The notes under the pieces were generated by a model. The model did not search any database and was not told the origin of the DNA. It worked only from the letters and a program-made list of their open reading frames with translations. 41,524 bases of DNA from contig JAFZKY010000037.1 of the NCBI GenBank assembly GCA_017551725.1, positions 82,071 through 123,594 of the forward strand. Reading direction: 5' to 3'. Position numbers and translations under genes: made by a program. Of this stretch, positions 34,120 through 41,278 are shown one piece after another (position 1 is the first letter of the stretch; every line of letters starts with the position of its first letter). This DNA comes from Bacteroidales bacterium (GTDB lineage Bacteria; Bacteroidota; Bacteroidia; Bacteroidales; WCHB1-69).

Positions 34120-36330
34120 ATGGGGCCGGGTGCCGTATTGCGCACGGCCATCGAGAACGACAATATCCAGTCCATGATCTTCTGGGGCCCGCCGGGCGTG
34201 GGCAAGACCACGCTGGCCCTCCTCATCGCCGAGCTCACCGGCTCCGACTTCTACATGCTCAGCGCCATCAGCAGCGGAGTGAAGGACATCCGCGAGGTGA
34301 TCGACAAGGCTCGGAAATCGGAACATAGGAGCTTACTCTTCATCGATGAAATCCACCGTTTCTCCAAGGCGCAGCAAGACTCTCTGCTCGGGGCCGTGGA
34401 ACAGGGCGTGGTCACCCTCATCGGGGCCACCACAGAGAACCCCTCCTTCGAGGTCATCTCCCCTTTGCTGTCGCGCTGCCAAGTCTATGTGCTGAAAAGC
34501 CTGAGCCGGCAGAATCTGGAGACCATCCTGCAAACCGCCATCAGCTATCTGGAGAATCATTTCCAATGCAAGATACAGCTGGAGGACACGGAAGCCCTCC
34601 TCCGCATCTCGGGCGGCGACGCGCGTAAGCTTATCAACGCTGTGGAATTAGTCACCTGGATGACCAAACCCGTTGACGGCGTCATCACCATTACCCGCCA
34701 GCAGGTCATCCACGTCATACAGCAGAATTTGGCCATGTACGACAAAAACGGGGAGCAGCATTACGACATCATCTCGGCGTTCATCAAGTCGATGCGGGGC
34801 AGCGATCCCAACGCGGCGGTCTATTGGATGGCCCGCATGTTGGTGGCCGGCGAGGACCCGCTCTTCATCGCCCGCCGCATGGTGATCCTGGCCTCCGAAG
34901 ACATCGGCAACGCCAACCCCAACGCCCTGTTGCTGGCCAACAACTGCTTCCAGGCAGTGAACGTAATCGGGATGCCGGAGGCGCGTATTCCATTGACACA
35001 GACGGCCGTATATCTGGCCTCCTCGCCCAAGAGCAATGCCGCCGTGGTCGCCATCGACAACGCCTACGCCCTCATCAAGCAGACCGGCGACCTGCCTGTG
35101 CCGCTGCACATCCGCAACGCGCCCACCAACCTGATGAAGGAGTTGGGCTATCACAAAGGCTACCAGTATGCCCATGATTTCGAGAACAACTTCGTGAACC
35201 AGGAGTTCATGCCCGACCCTATCCGCGGAACGAAGCTGTACGAACCGCAGAACAACCCTCGGGAAAACGAGTTGCGCAAATATCTGCGGAATTGCTGGAA
35301 AGAGAAATACCACTACATCCTCGTGCTGTTTCTGGCACTCACCCTCTTCTTCCGCATGGGACATGCCCAAGACTACCATTTCTCGCAGTTTTACAGTCAG
35401 CCCATCACATTGAATCCCTCCTTGACCGGCGCCTTCGACGGCGTATTCCGGGCCACTGTCACGGAGCGCACCCAGTGGCTGTCGGTCACCAAGCCCTTCC
35501 TCACCATCGGGGCGGGCATAGACGGGGCCATCCTCAAGGACAACCGACGGCAGCAACTGCTGGGCATCGGGGCAGCATTCACCGCCGACAAGGCCGGCGA
35601 TTTGCATTACACATCCCTGCAGGCTCTTGCATCGGTTTCCTACATCAAATACATCGGACGGCGCAGCCGCCACAAGATCGGCCTCGGGGCATACGCCGGC
35701 CTGATCAACAACTCCTACGATATCCTTTGGGCCATGTGGGGTTCCCAGTACCGGGATGGCCAATATAATCCGGATTTGCCCGGTGGAGAGGTTATTCCGC
35801 TGAGCCGCCAGCTTTTTTTTGACTGCGGGGCGGGGCTCTTCTGGAGCTACACGCCCAATAAGACCAACACCTTCCAGCTAGGGGCCGCCGCCGCCCACCT
35901 CAACCGTCCGTTCGATGATTTCGGAACACTCTCCTCCCGTCTGCCTATACGTTACACGGCCCACTTCCTGTCGCGCATCAGCCTCACCCGCGAGGTCTCC
36001 ATAGAACCTCTTCTGTATGGTTCTTGGCAACGGAATTTCAGCGAATATCTCTTCGGGGCCAATGTCGAGTATTTCCAGCGACAGAACAGCTACAAGACAC
36101 TGTTTTCCTTTGGCGGCGGACTCTTTTACCGATGGAACGACGCCATCGTGGTGGATTTCTTCTTCGACTGGCAGAATCTGCGCTTGGGTGCCAGCTACGA
36201 CCTCAACGTGTCGCGATTCATCCGGGCCACCAAGATACGCGGTGGATTTGAGGTCACGTTGTCTTATGTTTTCCGGAAAAAAAGTATCACACGATTAGGC
36301 AAAGAGCCTTGTCCTTTTGATGTTATGTGA
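34120..36330 (+). CDS. rarA: RarA (N-terminally truncated) fused in frame to PorP/SprF
   Basis: One 736-residue frame holds two unrelated proteins. Residues 1-399 are RarA/MgsA, the AAA+ ATPase that acts at stalled replication forks: Walker A GPPGVGKT (23-30), Walker B LLFIDEIHRF, GATTENPSFE (sensor 1), LLSRC, ISGGDARKLIN (sensor 2), and the C-terminal half ending RNCWKEKYHY, a normal RarA end. About 24 N-terminal residues are cut off by an upstream stop. Residues 400-736 are a PorP/SprF outer membrane protein, beginning directly with a signal-peptide core. No stop codon and no ATG separate the parts before Met413. An expressed fusion would place a secretion signal inside a cytoplasmic ATPase, so either PorP starts internally (GTG 35323) or the locus is decayed. 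An assembly error cannot be excluded. Confidence 0.85.
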   Translation: MGPGAVLRTAIENDNIQSMIFWGPPGVGKTTLALLIAELTGSDFYMLSAISSGVKDIREVIDKARKSEHRSLLFIDEIHRFSKAQQDSLLGAVEQGVVTLIGATTENPSFEVISPLLSRCQVYVLKSLSRQNLETILQTAISYLENHFQCKIQLEDTEALLRISGGDARKLINAVELVTWMTKPVDGVITITRQQVIHVIQQNLAMYDKNGEQHYDIISAFIKSMRGSDPNAAVYWMARMLVAGEDPLFIARRMVILASEDIGNANPNALLLANNCFQAVNVIGMPEARIPLTQTAVYLASSPKSNAAVVAIDNAYALIKQTGDLPVPLHIRNAPTNLMKELGYHKGYQYAHDFENNFVNQEFMPDPIRGTKLYEPQNNPRENELRKYLRNCWKEKYHYILVLFLALTLFFRMGHAQDYHFSQFYSQPITLNPSLTGAFDGVFRATVTERTQWLSVTKPFLTIGAGIDGAILKDNRRQQLLGIGAAFTADKAGDLHYTSLQALASVSYIKYIGRRSRHKIGLGAYAGLINNSYDILWAMWGSQYRDGQYNPDLPGGEVIPLSRQLFFDCGAGLFWSYTPNKTNTFQLGAAAAHLNRPFDDFGTLSSRLPIRYTAHFLSRISLTREVSIEPLLYGSWQRNFSEYLFGANVEYFQRQNSYKTLFSFGGGLFYRWNDAIVVDFFFDWQNLRLGASYDLNVSRFIRATKIRGGFEVTLSYVFRKKSITRLGKEPCPFDVM
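35317..36330 (+). other. PorP/SprF-family T9SS outer membrane protein segment
   Basis: The last 337 residues of the fused frame. They begin with the hydrophobic stretch ILVLFLALTLFFRMGHAQ, which looks like a signal peptide whose positive n-region would be the RarA tail (KEKYHY). The mature part QDYHFSQFYSQPITLNPSLTG is the PorP/SprF signature, and barrel strands continue to LSYVFRKKS. Full-length PorP/SprF proteins are about this size. PorP/SprF proteins bind at the outer membrane as T9SS or SprB-type surface partners. A candidate internal start is GTG at 35323; the only downstream in-frame ATG near the junction (35356) falls at the signal cleavage site. The PD40/OmpA gene follows 2 bp after the stop, its usual partner type. 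Confidence 0.85.
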
Positions 36331-36332
36331 TT

Positions 36333-37928
36333 ATGAGAAAGGCTCTGGCGTTCATATTATTCATCATCATCTGCGGGGTTTTGCCGGCCCAGGTGCGGTT
36401 GTCGGACCGCCAGCGGGACGAGCAGATCCGGTTTATCCGGAATGACACGCTCCCCGTGACCGTAAACGCCCTTCCTTCAAGCGTAAACTCCCGTTTTTCG
36501 GAATATTCGCCCGTGCTGCTGCCGGACTCCTCGTTCCTGTTCACCTCCATGCGTGCCGACCGCGAGGAGGATGCCGACCGCTATTTTGAGACCAGCTGGT
36601 ATTGCAACATTTACCGTTCGCAGCTACTCTCCGATGGAAACTATGAGCCAGCCGTGGCCCTGCCCTCCAGTATCAACAGCCGGCGCACCTTCAACAGCAA
36701 TTTCTGCTGGAATGTCGCCCAGAACGAGCTGATCTACTCGCGCTGTCTGCGCGACAATACGAACGAGCTGCGCTGTTCGCTATGGCGCACCGTCCGCAAC
36801 AGCCGGGGCTGGAGCACACCGCAGAAGCTGCCCACCGCCATCAACGCCGAAGCCTCCACCAACATGCAGCCCTGCCTCGTGACCTTGCCCGACTACGACG
36901 TGCTCTACTTCGTTTCCAACCGCAAGAACGGATTCGGCGGCCTTGACATTTGGTATTCCATCCGCAAAAACGGCAAATTCGATGTCCCTATCAATGCGGG
37001 TCCTCTCATCAACACTGAAGGCAACGAGATTACACCTTTTTACGATTCTGATAAGAAAATCCTCTATTTCAGCTCCGACGAGCACCTCGGCATCGGCGAT
37101 TACGACATCTTCTACGCGGAGGGGGCTTTGAGCCAATGGGGGGATGTCGCCAATATGGGCGTGCCGTTCAATTCGCCCTACAACGACTTCTACTTCCATC
37201 CGCTTTCAGACGGGGAGAGCGGCTATTTCTCCTCCAACCGTCCGCACGACGACCTCCAGCCGGAGGACACCTGCTGCAACGACATCTTCCACTTCCAAAA
37301 ACATTATCCGAAAGATACCATGGCCAAGCCAGCCGACACAATCACCTTCCGCGAGAAAATCGCCTCTGTGTTGCCCATCACCCTTTATTTCCAAAACGAC
37401 CAGCCCGACCCCAAAACGATCTCCGATACCACCAAGACGGATTATCCAGCCCTTTACAACCGATACGTGGCCGACATGCAGCATCATATAGCGCAGTCCA
37501 TCAGCGGATTGGATGACGACAGTATGCACCTTGTACGGCAGATGATGATCCGCTTCATGCGCGATTCGGTCGCTGCCGGCTATGGTCGTCTCCTGACCTT
37601 CACCCGTTACCTGAAAGAGGCCCTGGCGGCGGGCGACTCCGTGGGCATCCTCATCAGCGGGTACGCCTCGCCCCTGCACAATCCGGCATACAACCGCCAT
37701 CTCTCCGCGCGCCGAATCGTCAGCCTGGTCAACTATCTGCGCACGGCGGAAGGGGGCTTCTTCCGGCCTTATCTGGATGGCAGCCGCAGGGGACTCACCC
37801 TCCGCACCGACCCGCAGGGAGCTGTGGGGCCGGCCTTCACCACCGACGACACCCGCGAGACCGTTTACGGCATCCAGGCGGCCAAGGAGAGGAAAATTGT
37901 TGTCACCATCCTCTACGACCAGCCCTAA
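36333..37928 (+). CDS. PD40-repeat/OmpA-like protein (PorE-like T9SS partner)
   Basis: A 531-residue exported protein with a signal peptide ending GVLPAQ. Residues about 50-310 are PD40/WD40-like propeller blades: EYSPVLLPDSSFLFTSMRAD, QPCLVTLPDYDVLYFVSNRK, NGFGGLDIWYSIRKNGKF, NEITPFYDSDKKILYFSSDE, GIGDYDIFYAE and SGYFSSNRP. Residues about 340-530 form an OmpA-like domain starting ITLYFQNDQPDP and ending with GYASPLHNPAYNRHLSARRI, the peptidoglycan-binding pattern. The pairing with a PorP/SprF gene is common in Bacteroidota, where such proteins link the outer membrane T9SS part to the cell wall. The ATG at 36333 is preferred to a GTG two codons earlier inside the preceding stop. Confidence 0.85.
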   Translation: MRKALAFILFIIICGVLPAQVRLSDRQRDEQIRFIRNDTLPVTVNALPSSVNSRFSEYSPVLLPDSSFLFTSMRADREEDADRYFETSWYCNIYRSQLLSDGNYEPAVALPSSINSRRTFNSNFCWNVAQNELIYSRCLRDNTNELRCSLWRTVRNSRGWSTPQKLPTAINAEASTNMQPCLVTLPDYDVLYFVSNRKNGFGGLDIWYSIRKNGKFDVPINAGPLINTEGNEITPFYDSDKKILYFSSDEHLGIGDYDIFYAEGALSQWGDVANMGVPFNSPYNDFYFHPLSDGESGYFSSNRPHDDLQPEDTCCNDIFHFQKHYPKDTMAKPADTITFREKIASVLPITLYFQNDQPDPKTISDTTKTDYPALYNRYVADMQHHIAQSISGLDDDSMHLVRQMMIRFMRDSVAAGYGRLLTFTRYLKEALAAGDSVGILISGYASPLHNPAYNRHLSARRIVSLVNYLRTAEGGFFRPYLDGSRRGLTLRTDPQGAVGPAFTTDDTRETVYGIQAAKERKIVVTILYDQP

Positions 37929-37989
37929 TCTTTCGCCGGAATCTTGACCACCATCACAAAAATCATCCCGACCGCCCATTATTTTTTTG

Positions 37990-37997
37990 TATTTTTG
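37990..37997 (+). promoter_or_regulatory. -7 box before the AAA_28 gene
   Basis: TATTTTTG, matching TAnnTTTG, 21 bp before the ATG at 38019. It supports that start over an upstream in-frame codon. Confidence 0.55.
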
Positions 37998-38018
37998 CAG
38001 CTCATAAATACCTCACGT

Positions 38019-38630
38019 ATGCCTATAAGAATCGTCCTCACTGGCGGGCCCTGTGCCGGAAAATCCACTATTTTGAAACGTATTGTACAAAAATACAGAC
38101 AGTTGGGATATGCTGTCTATACCCTGCCGGAATCCGCCACCATGTTCATCCTGTCCGGTGCCGATTTTCTCACCCCTGACCCGCACCTCTCTTTCGTCAC
38201 GGAAACGGCCAAGCTGAAATTCCAGATACAGATGGAGGACAGTATGGCACAGATAGCCGAAGCCACTGGCAAACCTGCCATCATCGTGGGCGACCGCGGC
38301 ACGATGGACACCTTCGCCTACGTGTCCGAGAATACCCGCCGGAAGATTTTGGAGGCCGTGGGGATGACGGAACACAACCTGCGTGACGAGCGCTACGATG
38401 CCGTGCTGCACATCTGCACCGCCGCCAAAGGCGCCGAACAGTTCTACACCCTCGCCAACAACACCTGCCGCTCCGAATCCATCGAGAAGGCCCGCAGCGT
38501 GGACGACCATATCATGGCCGTGTGGCACCAGCACCCCTCTTTCCACGTCATCAACGCCGAAATCGACTTTGAAGTCAAAATACAGAACGTGCTCGACACC
38601 ATCGACAACATCCTTGCCAACTTGAAATAA
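38019..38630 (+). CDS. AAA_28 (NadR/Ttd14-like) P-loop nucleotide-binding protein
   Basis: A 203-residue P-loop protein. Walker A GGPCAGKST is at residues 8-16, followed by YTLPESATMFILSGADFL, a Walker B-like AIIVGDRGTMDTFAYVS, and VLHICTAAKGAEQFYTLANN. These fit the AAA_28 family, whose members include the kinase domain of NadR and the animal protein Ttd14. The reaction is unknown; nucleotide, GTP or phosphoinositide-related roles are described for relatives. It heads a plus-strand unit with acyl-ACP thioesterase, a GldL-like miniprotein and a tyrosine phosphatase at small gaps (9, 25 and 1 bp). Confidence 0.85.
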   Translation: MPIRIVLTGGPCAGKSTILKRIVQKYRQLGYAVYTLPESATMFILSGADFLTPDPHLSFVTETAKLKFQIQMEDSMAQIAEATGKPAIIVGDRGTMDTFAYVSENTRRKILEAVGMTEHNLRDERYDAVLHICTAAKGAEQFYTLANNTCRSESIEKARSVDDHIMAVWHQHPSFHVINAEIDFEVKIQNVLDTIDNILANLK

Positions 38631-38639
38631 CCCTCCCGT

Positions 38640-39380
38640 ATGGAGCAACGCGAACGCACCCATTTTGAAAAACACAGCATAGCCTCTTACATGGTGGACG
38701 GCAAGCGGAAGCTGATGCCTACCCTGATGTTCAACCTGTTGCAGGAGGTGGCCGTTAACCACGCCGACCTGCTGGGTGTGGGTTGGAATTATCTGCGCCA
38801 GTTCAACCAGTTCTGGGCGTTGTCGCGCATGGACGTGGAAATATTGCGAATGCCGGAATGGCTGGAACAGGTGGAAATTTTCACGTGGCCGAAAAAGAAT
38901 TCTTTTCTTATGCAACCCCGTGATTATCAAATCAAAACATTGGATGGGGAGATTTTAGTGCGTTCCACTTCCAACTGGGTGATTTTGGATGGGGAGGGCA
39001 AGCCCCAGCAGCTGAGTGCGTACGAGAACAATCTGGGCGTGGTGGAGGATTTGCACGCGATTAACGCACCCGCCTCACGCCTGCGCACGGGCGTGCCTTG
39101 CGAGAACCCGGTTTTCAAGCCTGTGGTCTATTCCAACATCGACATGAACCACCATGCCAACAATTCGGCCTACGTCACCTGGGTGATGGACAGTTTCGAC
39201 AACGAGTTCCACGACCGGCACACGTTGGCCTTCCTGTCCATCAACTACTTGCAGCAGACCCGCGCCGACGACCGCTATGCTATCATGAAGCAGGAAACCG
39301 CCCCCAACGACTTCCTTTGCTCCATCTATTCCGAGAAGGATCTGGTGGAAGTGTGCAGGGTGAGAACAGTATGGAAATAA
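38640..39380 (+). CDS. Acyl-ACP thioesterase
   Basis: A 246-residue double hot-dog thioesterase of the plant FatA/FatB-like (PF01643) type, which releases free fatty acids from acyl-ACP. N-terminal features are FNLLQEVAVNHADLLGVGW, FWALSRMDVEILRMPEW and FTWPKK. The catalytic region of the second hot-dog is VVYSNIDMNHHANNSAYVTW, with the conserved D, N and H. Bacterial members set the chain length of exported or recycled fatty acids. The start is 9 bp after the AAA_28 gene. Confidence 0.92.
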   Translation: MEQRERTHFEKHSIASYMVDGKRKLMPTLMFNLLQEVAVNHADLLGVGWNYLRQFNQFWALSRMDVEILRMPEWLEQVEIFTWPKKNSFLMQPRDYQIKTLDGEILVRSTSNWVILDGEGKPQQLSAYENNLGVVEDLHAINAPASRLRTGVPCENPVFKPVVYSNIDMNHHANNSAYVTWVMDSFDNEFHDRHTLAFLSINYLQQTRADDRYAIMKQETAPNDFLCSIYSEKDLVEVCRVRTVWK

Positions 39381-39405
39381 TATTAACATTTTAATACACA
39401 ACATA

Positions 39406-39615
39406 ATGTCCAATTTGAGAAACCTTTTCCAATCCAGCGGATACCAGGCATTCATGAAAAAATTAATATGGTATGCGGTCATCGAGATTGTCATCGGTCT
39501 GCTTTTCCTGTTCATGCACTGGCCGGGCGGCGAAACCATTACCATAGTGGGCGTAGGCACATTGGTAGTATGGGCAGTATTCGACATTTTAGAAAAGATC
39601 ATGATGCGCTCATAG
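39406..39615 (+). CDS. Two-helix membrane miniprotein with GldL-like motif
   Basis: A 69-residue protein with two membrane helices (about 21-38 and 43-62) joined by FMHWPGGETITIVG. The HWPG turn between two helices is the signature of the N-terminal membrane hairpin of the T9SS motor protein GldL/PorL (compare LHWPGA). There is no C-terminal periplasmic or cytoplasmic domain, so it is not GldL itself. It is 25 bp after the thioesterase gene and 1 bp before the phosphatase gene. Function unknown. Confidence 0.75.
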   Translation: MSNLRNLFQSSGYQAFMKKLIWYAVIEIVIGLLFLFMHWPGGETITIVGVGTLVVWAVFDILEKIMMRS

Positions 39616-39616
39616 T

Positions 39617-40081
39617 ATGGTCAGCATTCTTTTTGTGTGCCACGGCAACATCTGTCGCAGTCCGATGGCCGAGTTTGTGATGAAACGAAAGGTGGAAGAG
39701 CGCGGCCTCTCCGCCCAGTTCGAGATTGCCTCCGCTGCCACAAGCCGCGAGGAAATCGGCAATCCCGTCTATCCGCCCGCACGCAGGATGTTGCAGACGC
39801 ACGGCATCTCCTGCGCCGGCAAGACTGCCCGCCAGATGACGCGTGCCGACTACGAGCAGTACGACTACATCATCGCCATGGACCGCAACAACCTGCGGAA
39901 TATGCAACGCATTGTCGGCCAGGATATTGATGGGAAAATATCGCTGCTGATGGACTACACGGACACCCCGCGCGACGTAGCCGACCCCTGGTACACCGGC
40001 GACTTCCAAGCCACGTGGGATGACGTGCAGGAGGGATGCGAGGGGCTGCTGGAACGAATCCTGACAACAAAACAGGCATAG
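39617..40081 (+). CDS. Low-molecular-weight protein-tyrosine phosphatase
   Basis: A 154-residue LMW-PTP. The catalytic P-loop FVCHGNICRSPMAE lies near residues 6-19, with Cys8 as nucleophile and Arg14 binding phosphate. The general acid Asp is in VADPWYTGDF near 120, and YIIAMDRNN is the usual mid-protein motif. Such enzymes dephosphorylate tyrosine kinases of capsule export or arginine-phosphate proteins; no kinase gene is nearby. It is the last gene of the AAA_28-thioesterase unit. Confidence 0.94.
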   Translation: MVSILFVCHGNICRSPMAEFVMKRKVEERGLSAQFEIASAATSREEIGNPVYPPARRMLQTHGISCAGKTARQMTRADYEQYDYIIAMDRNNLRNMQRIVGQDIDGKISLLMDYTDTPRDVADPWYTGDFQATWDDVQEGCEGLLERILTTKQA

Positions 40082-40178
40082 ATTTCTTCCAAAAACTCGA
40101 CCAAAACATCTTCATCCATACAGTCAGCAAGCTGAAAAAGCGAGTATAACCTTAATGAGGAAACAAAAATCACCTGTT

Positions 40179-40203
40179 ATAACATATTGATTAATAACAT
40201 ATT
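40179..40203. repeat. Direct repeat ATAACATATT
   Basis: Two exact copies of ATAACATATT (40179-40188 and 40194-40203) with a 15-bp period, about 60-85 bp upstream of the GIN -7 box. The spacing suits a tandem protein-binding site, but no regulator is known. Confidence 0.45.
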
Positions 40204-40259
40204 ACACCCCCCCGATGCAAATCAAATTTTTGTATTAAAAATTAGTAATCTCCAATAAA

Positions 40260-40280
40260 TGTTGTAATTTTGCGACAACA
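40260..40280 (+). promoter_or_regulatory. -7 box within an inverted repeat, GIN gene
   Basis: TAATTTTG (40265-40272) matches TAnnTTTG. The exact arms TGTTGT (40260-40265) and ACAACA (40275-40280) flank and overlap it with 9 bp between, as an operator might. The leader to the ATG would be about 120 nt. Confidence 0.4.
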
Positions 40281-40399
40281 TTTTCAAGATCTTGTTTTAT
40301 GGACTGAAAAATGTCTTGGGGTATGACCTCATTATTTCTAAAGAGAAGTTCAATATAAAAAACCGATGGGCCGATGGGATATAACAGGCATATGTTTTT

Positions 40400-41185
40400 A
40401 TGAAAAGAAATTTGTATTTTTGTTTGTTTTTCGCTGTCATTGTCCTTTGCAGTTGTACAAAGCCTGCTGGCCAACTCATCACAAAAAGCCTTGATGTCGA
40501 AGGCTGTTACACCTACACATCGTTGGATGTGAGCGATGCATTTGATGTGTATGTTTCCGATACTGCGCACACCGTGTATGTTACCGCTGGCGAAAATATC
40601 ATGCCCAAAATCGTTGTAAAAATAGTTGACAACACCTTGAAGATTTATTGCGACAAAATCAACATTAATACGCAGGAAATGAAGGTAATAATCCCACACA
40701 GTGCTGAATTGAACTCCGTTGAGCTGTCGGGTGCCTCCACGTTTCAGTCCCCCTTCTCTATTGAGAACAACGAAGTGTTCATCCGTATGTCAGGTGCGTC
40801 CAACATGTTTGGCGACATTGTCTCGAATCGGGTGAGCATGGATTTGTCCGGAAGTTCCTACCTGGAAGGAAACTATGCAGCGGCAGCGACATACATGGAG
40901 CTCAGCGGAGCTTCCGGTGTCAAGCTGTCAGGCCATACTGGCAAACTCAATCTCGTATTGTCGGGTGGCAGCTACATTCAAAAAAACATCAGCGGAAATC
41001 AGTATGCCTTCTCGTGTGACGAGTGCGAGGCCACGCTTTCGGGTGCCAGCAAGGCATACATCCATTGCACCACAAGCATTAAAGCCAACCTGTCAGGCGG
41101 CAGCGGACTCCACTACACGGGCGATGCCAGCACGGACGGCAGCACGACTACGGGCGGATCGTACATCATCTACGACGTATTGTAA
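40400..41185 (+). CDS. GIN-domain (DUF2807) lipoprotein
   Basis: A 261-residue lipoprotein with lipobox IVLCSC (Cys19). The body is a DUF2807/GIN domain, a parallel beta-helix first called an autotransporter adhesin head: FDVYVSDTAHTVYVTAGENI, LKIYCDKIN, then the repeated turn sequence LSGAS or LSGGS (VELSGAST, RMSGASN, DLSGSSY, ELSGASG, VLSGGSY, TLSGASK, NLSGGSG). Each SG[AG]S marks one helix turn. GIN proteins are very common in Bacteroidota, often beside PspC or regulators, and their function is unsettled. This copy stands alone, with repeat elements in its promoter region. Confidence 0.9.
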   Translation: MKRNLYFCLFFAVIVLCSCTKPAGQLITKSLDVEGCYTYTSLDVSDAFDVYVSDTAHTVYVTAGENIMPKIVVKIVDNTLKIYCDKININTQEMKVIIPHSAELNSVELSGASTFQSPFSIENNEVFIRMSGASNMFGDIVSNRVSMDLSGSSYLEGNYAAAATYMELSGASGVKLSGHTGKLNLVLSGGSYIQKNISGNQYAFSCDECEATLSGASKAYIHCTTSIKANLSGGSGLHYTGDASTDGSTTTGGSYIIYDVL

Positions 41186-41278
41186 ACTCCCAACCTTTCC
41201 AACGACACTCTCCCGATAACGGGCATGATCTTGGAAAAAATAGTGACAACCTAAATCAGAAGCTCACTATTGGAGTAG

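Larger units (their letters stand above)
40082..40399. other. 318-bp intergenic region before the GIN gene
   Basis: AT-rich. It holds a 10-bp direct repeat (40179-40203), a run of seven C (40207-40213), and a -7 box inside an inverted repeat (40260-40280). The minus strand is open through 40235-40399 and reads a plausible helical peptide, but there is no start of its own and no family I recognise. Confidence 0.55.

Noticed and set aside
34648-35763. 371-codon minus-strand open frame across the RarA-PorP junction
   Set aside because: Antisense shadow; composition is atypical and both sense-strand proteins are recognisable.
40235-40699. 154-codon minus-strand open frame before and over the GIN gene start
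   Set aside because: It overlaps the GIN signal peptide region. The C-terminal 50 residues look protein-like, but there is no family, start or promoter, so it is at most a remnant.
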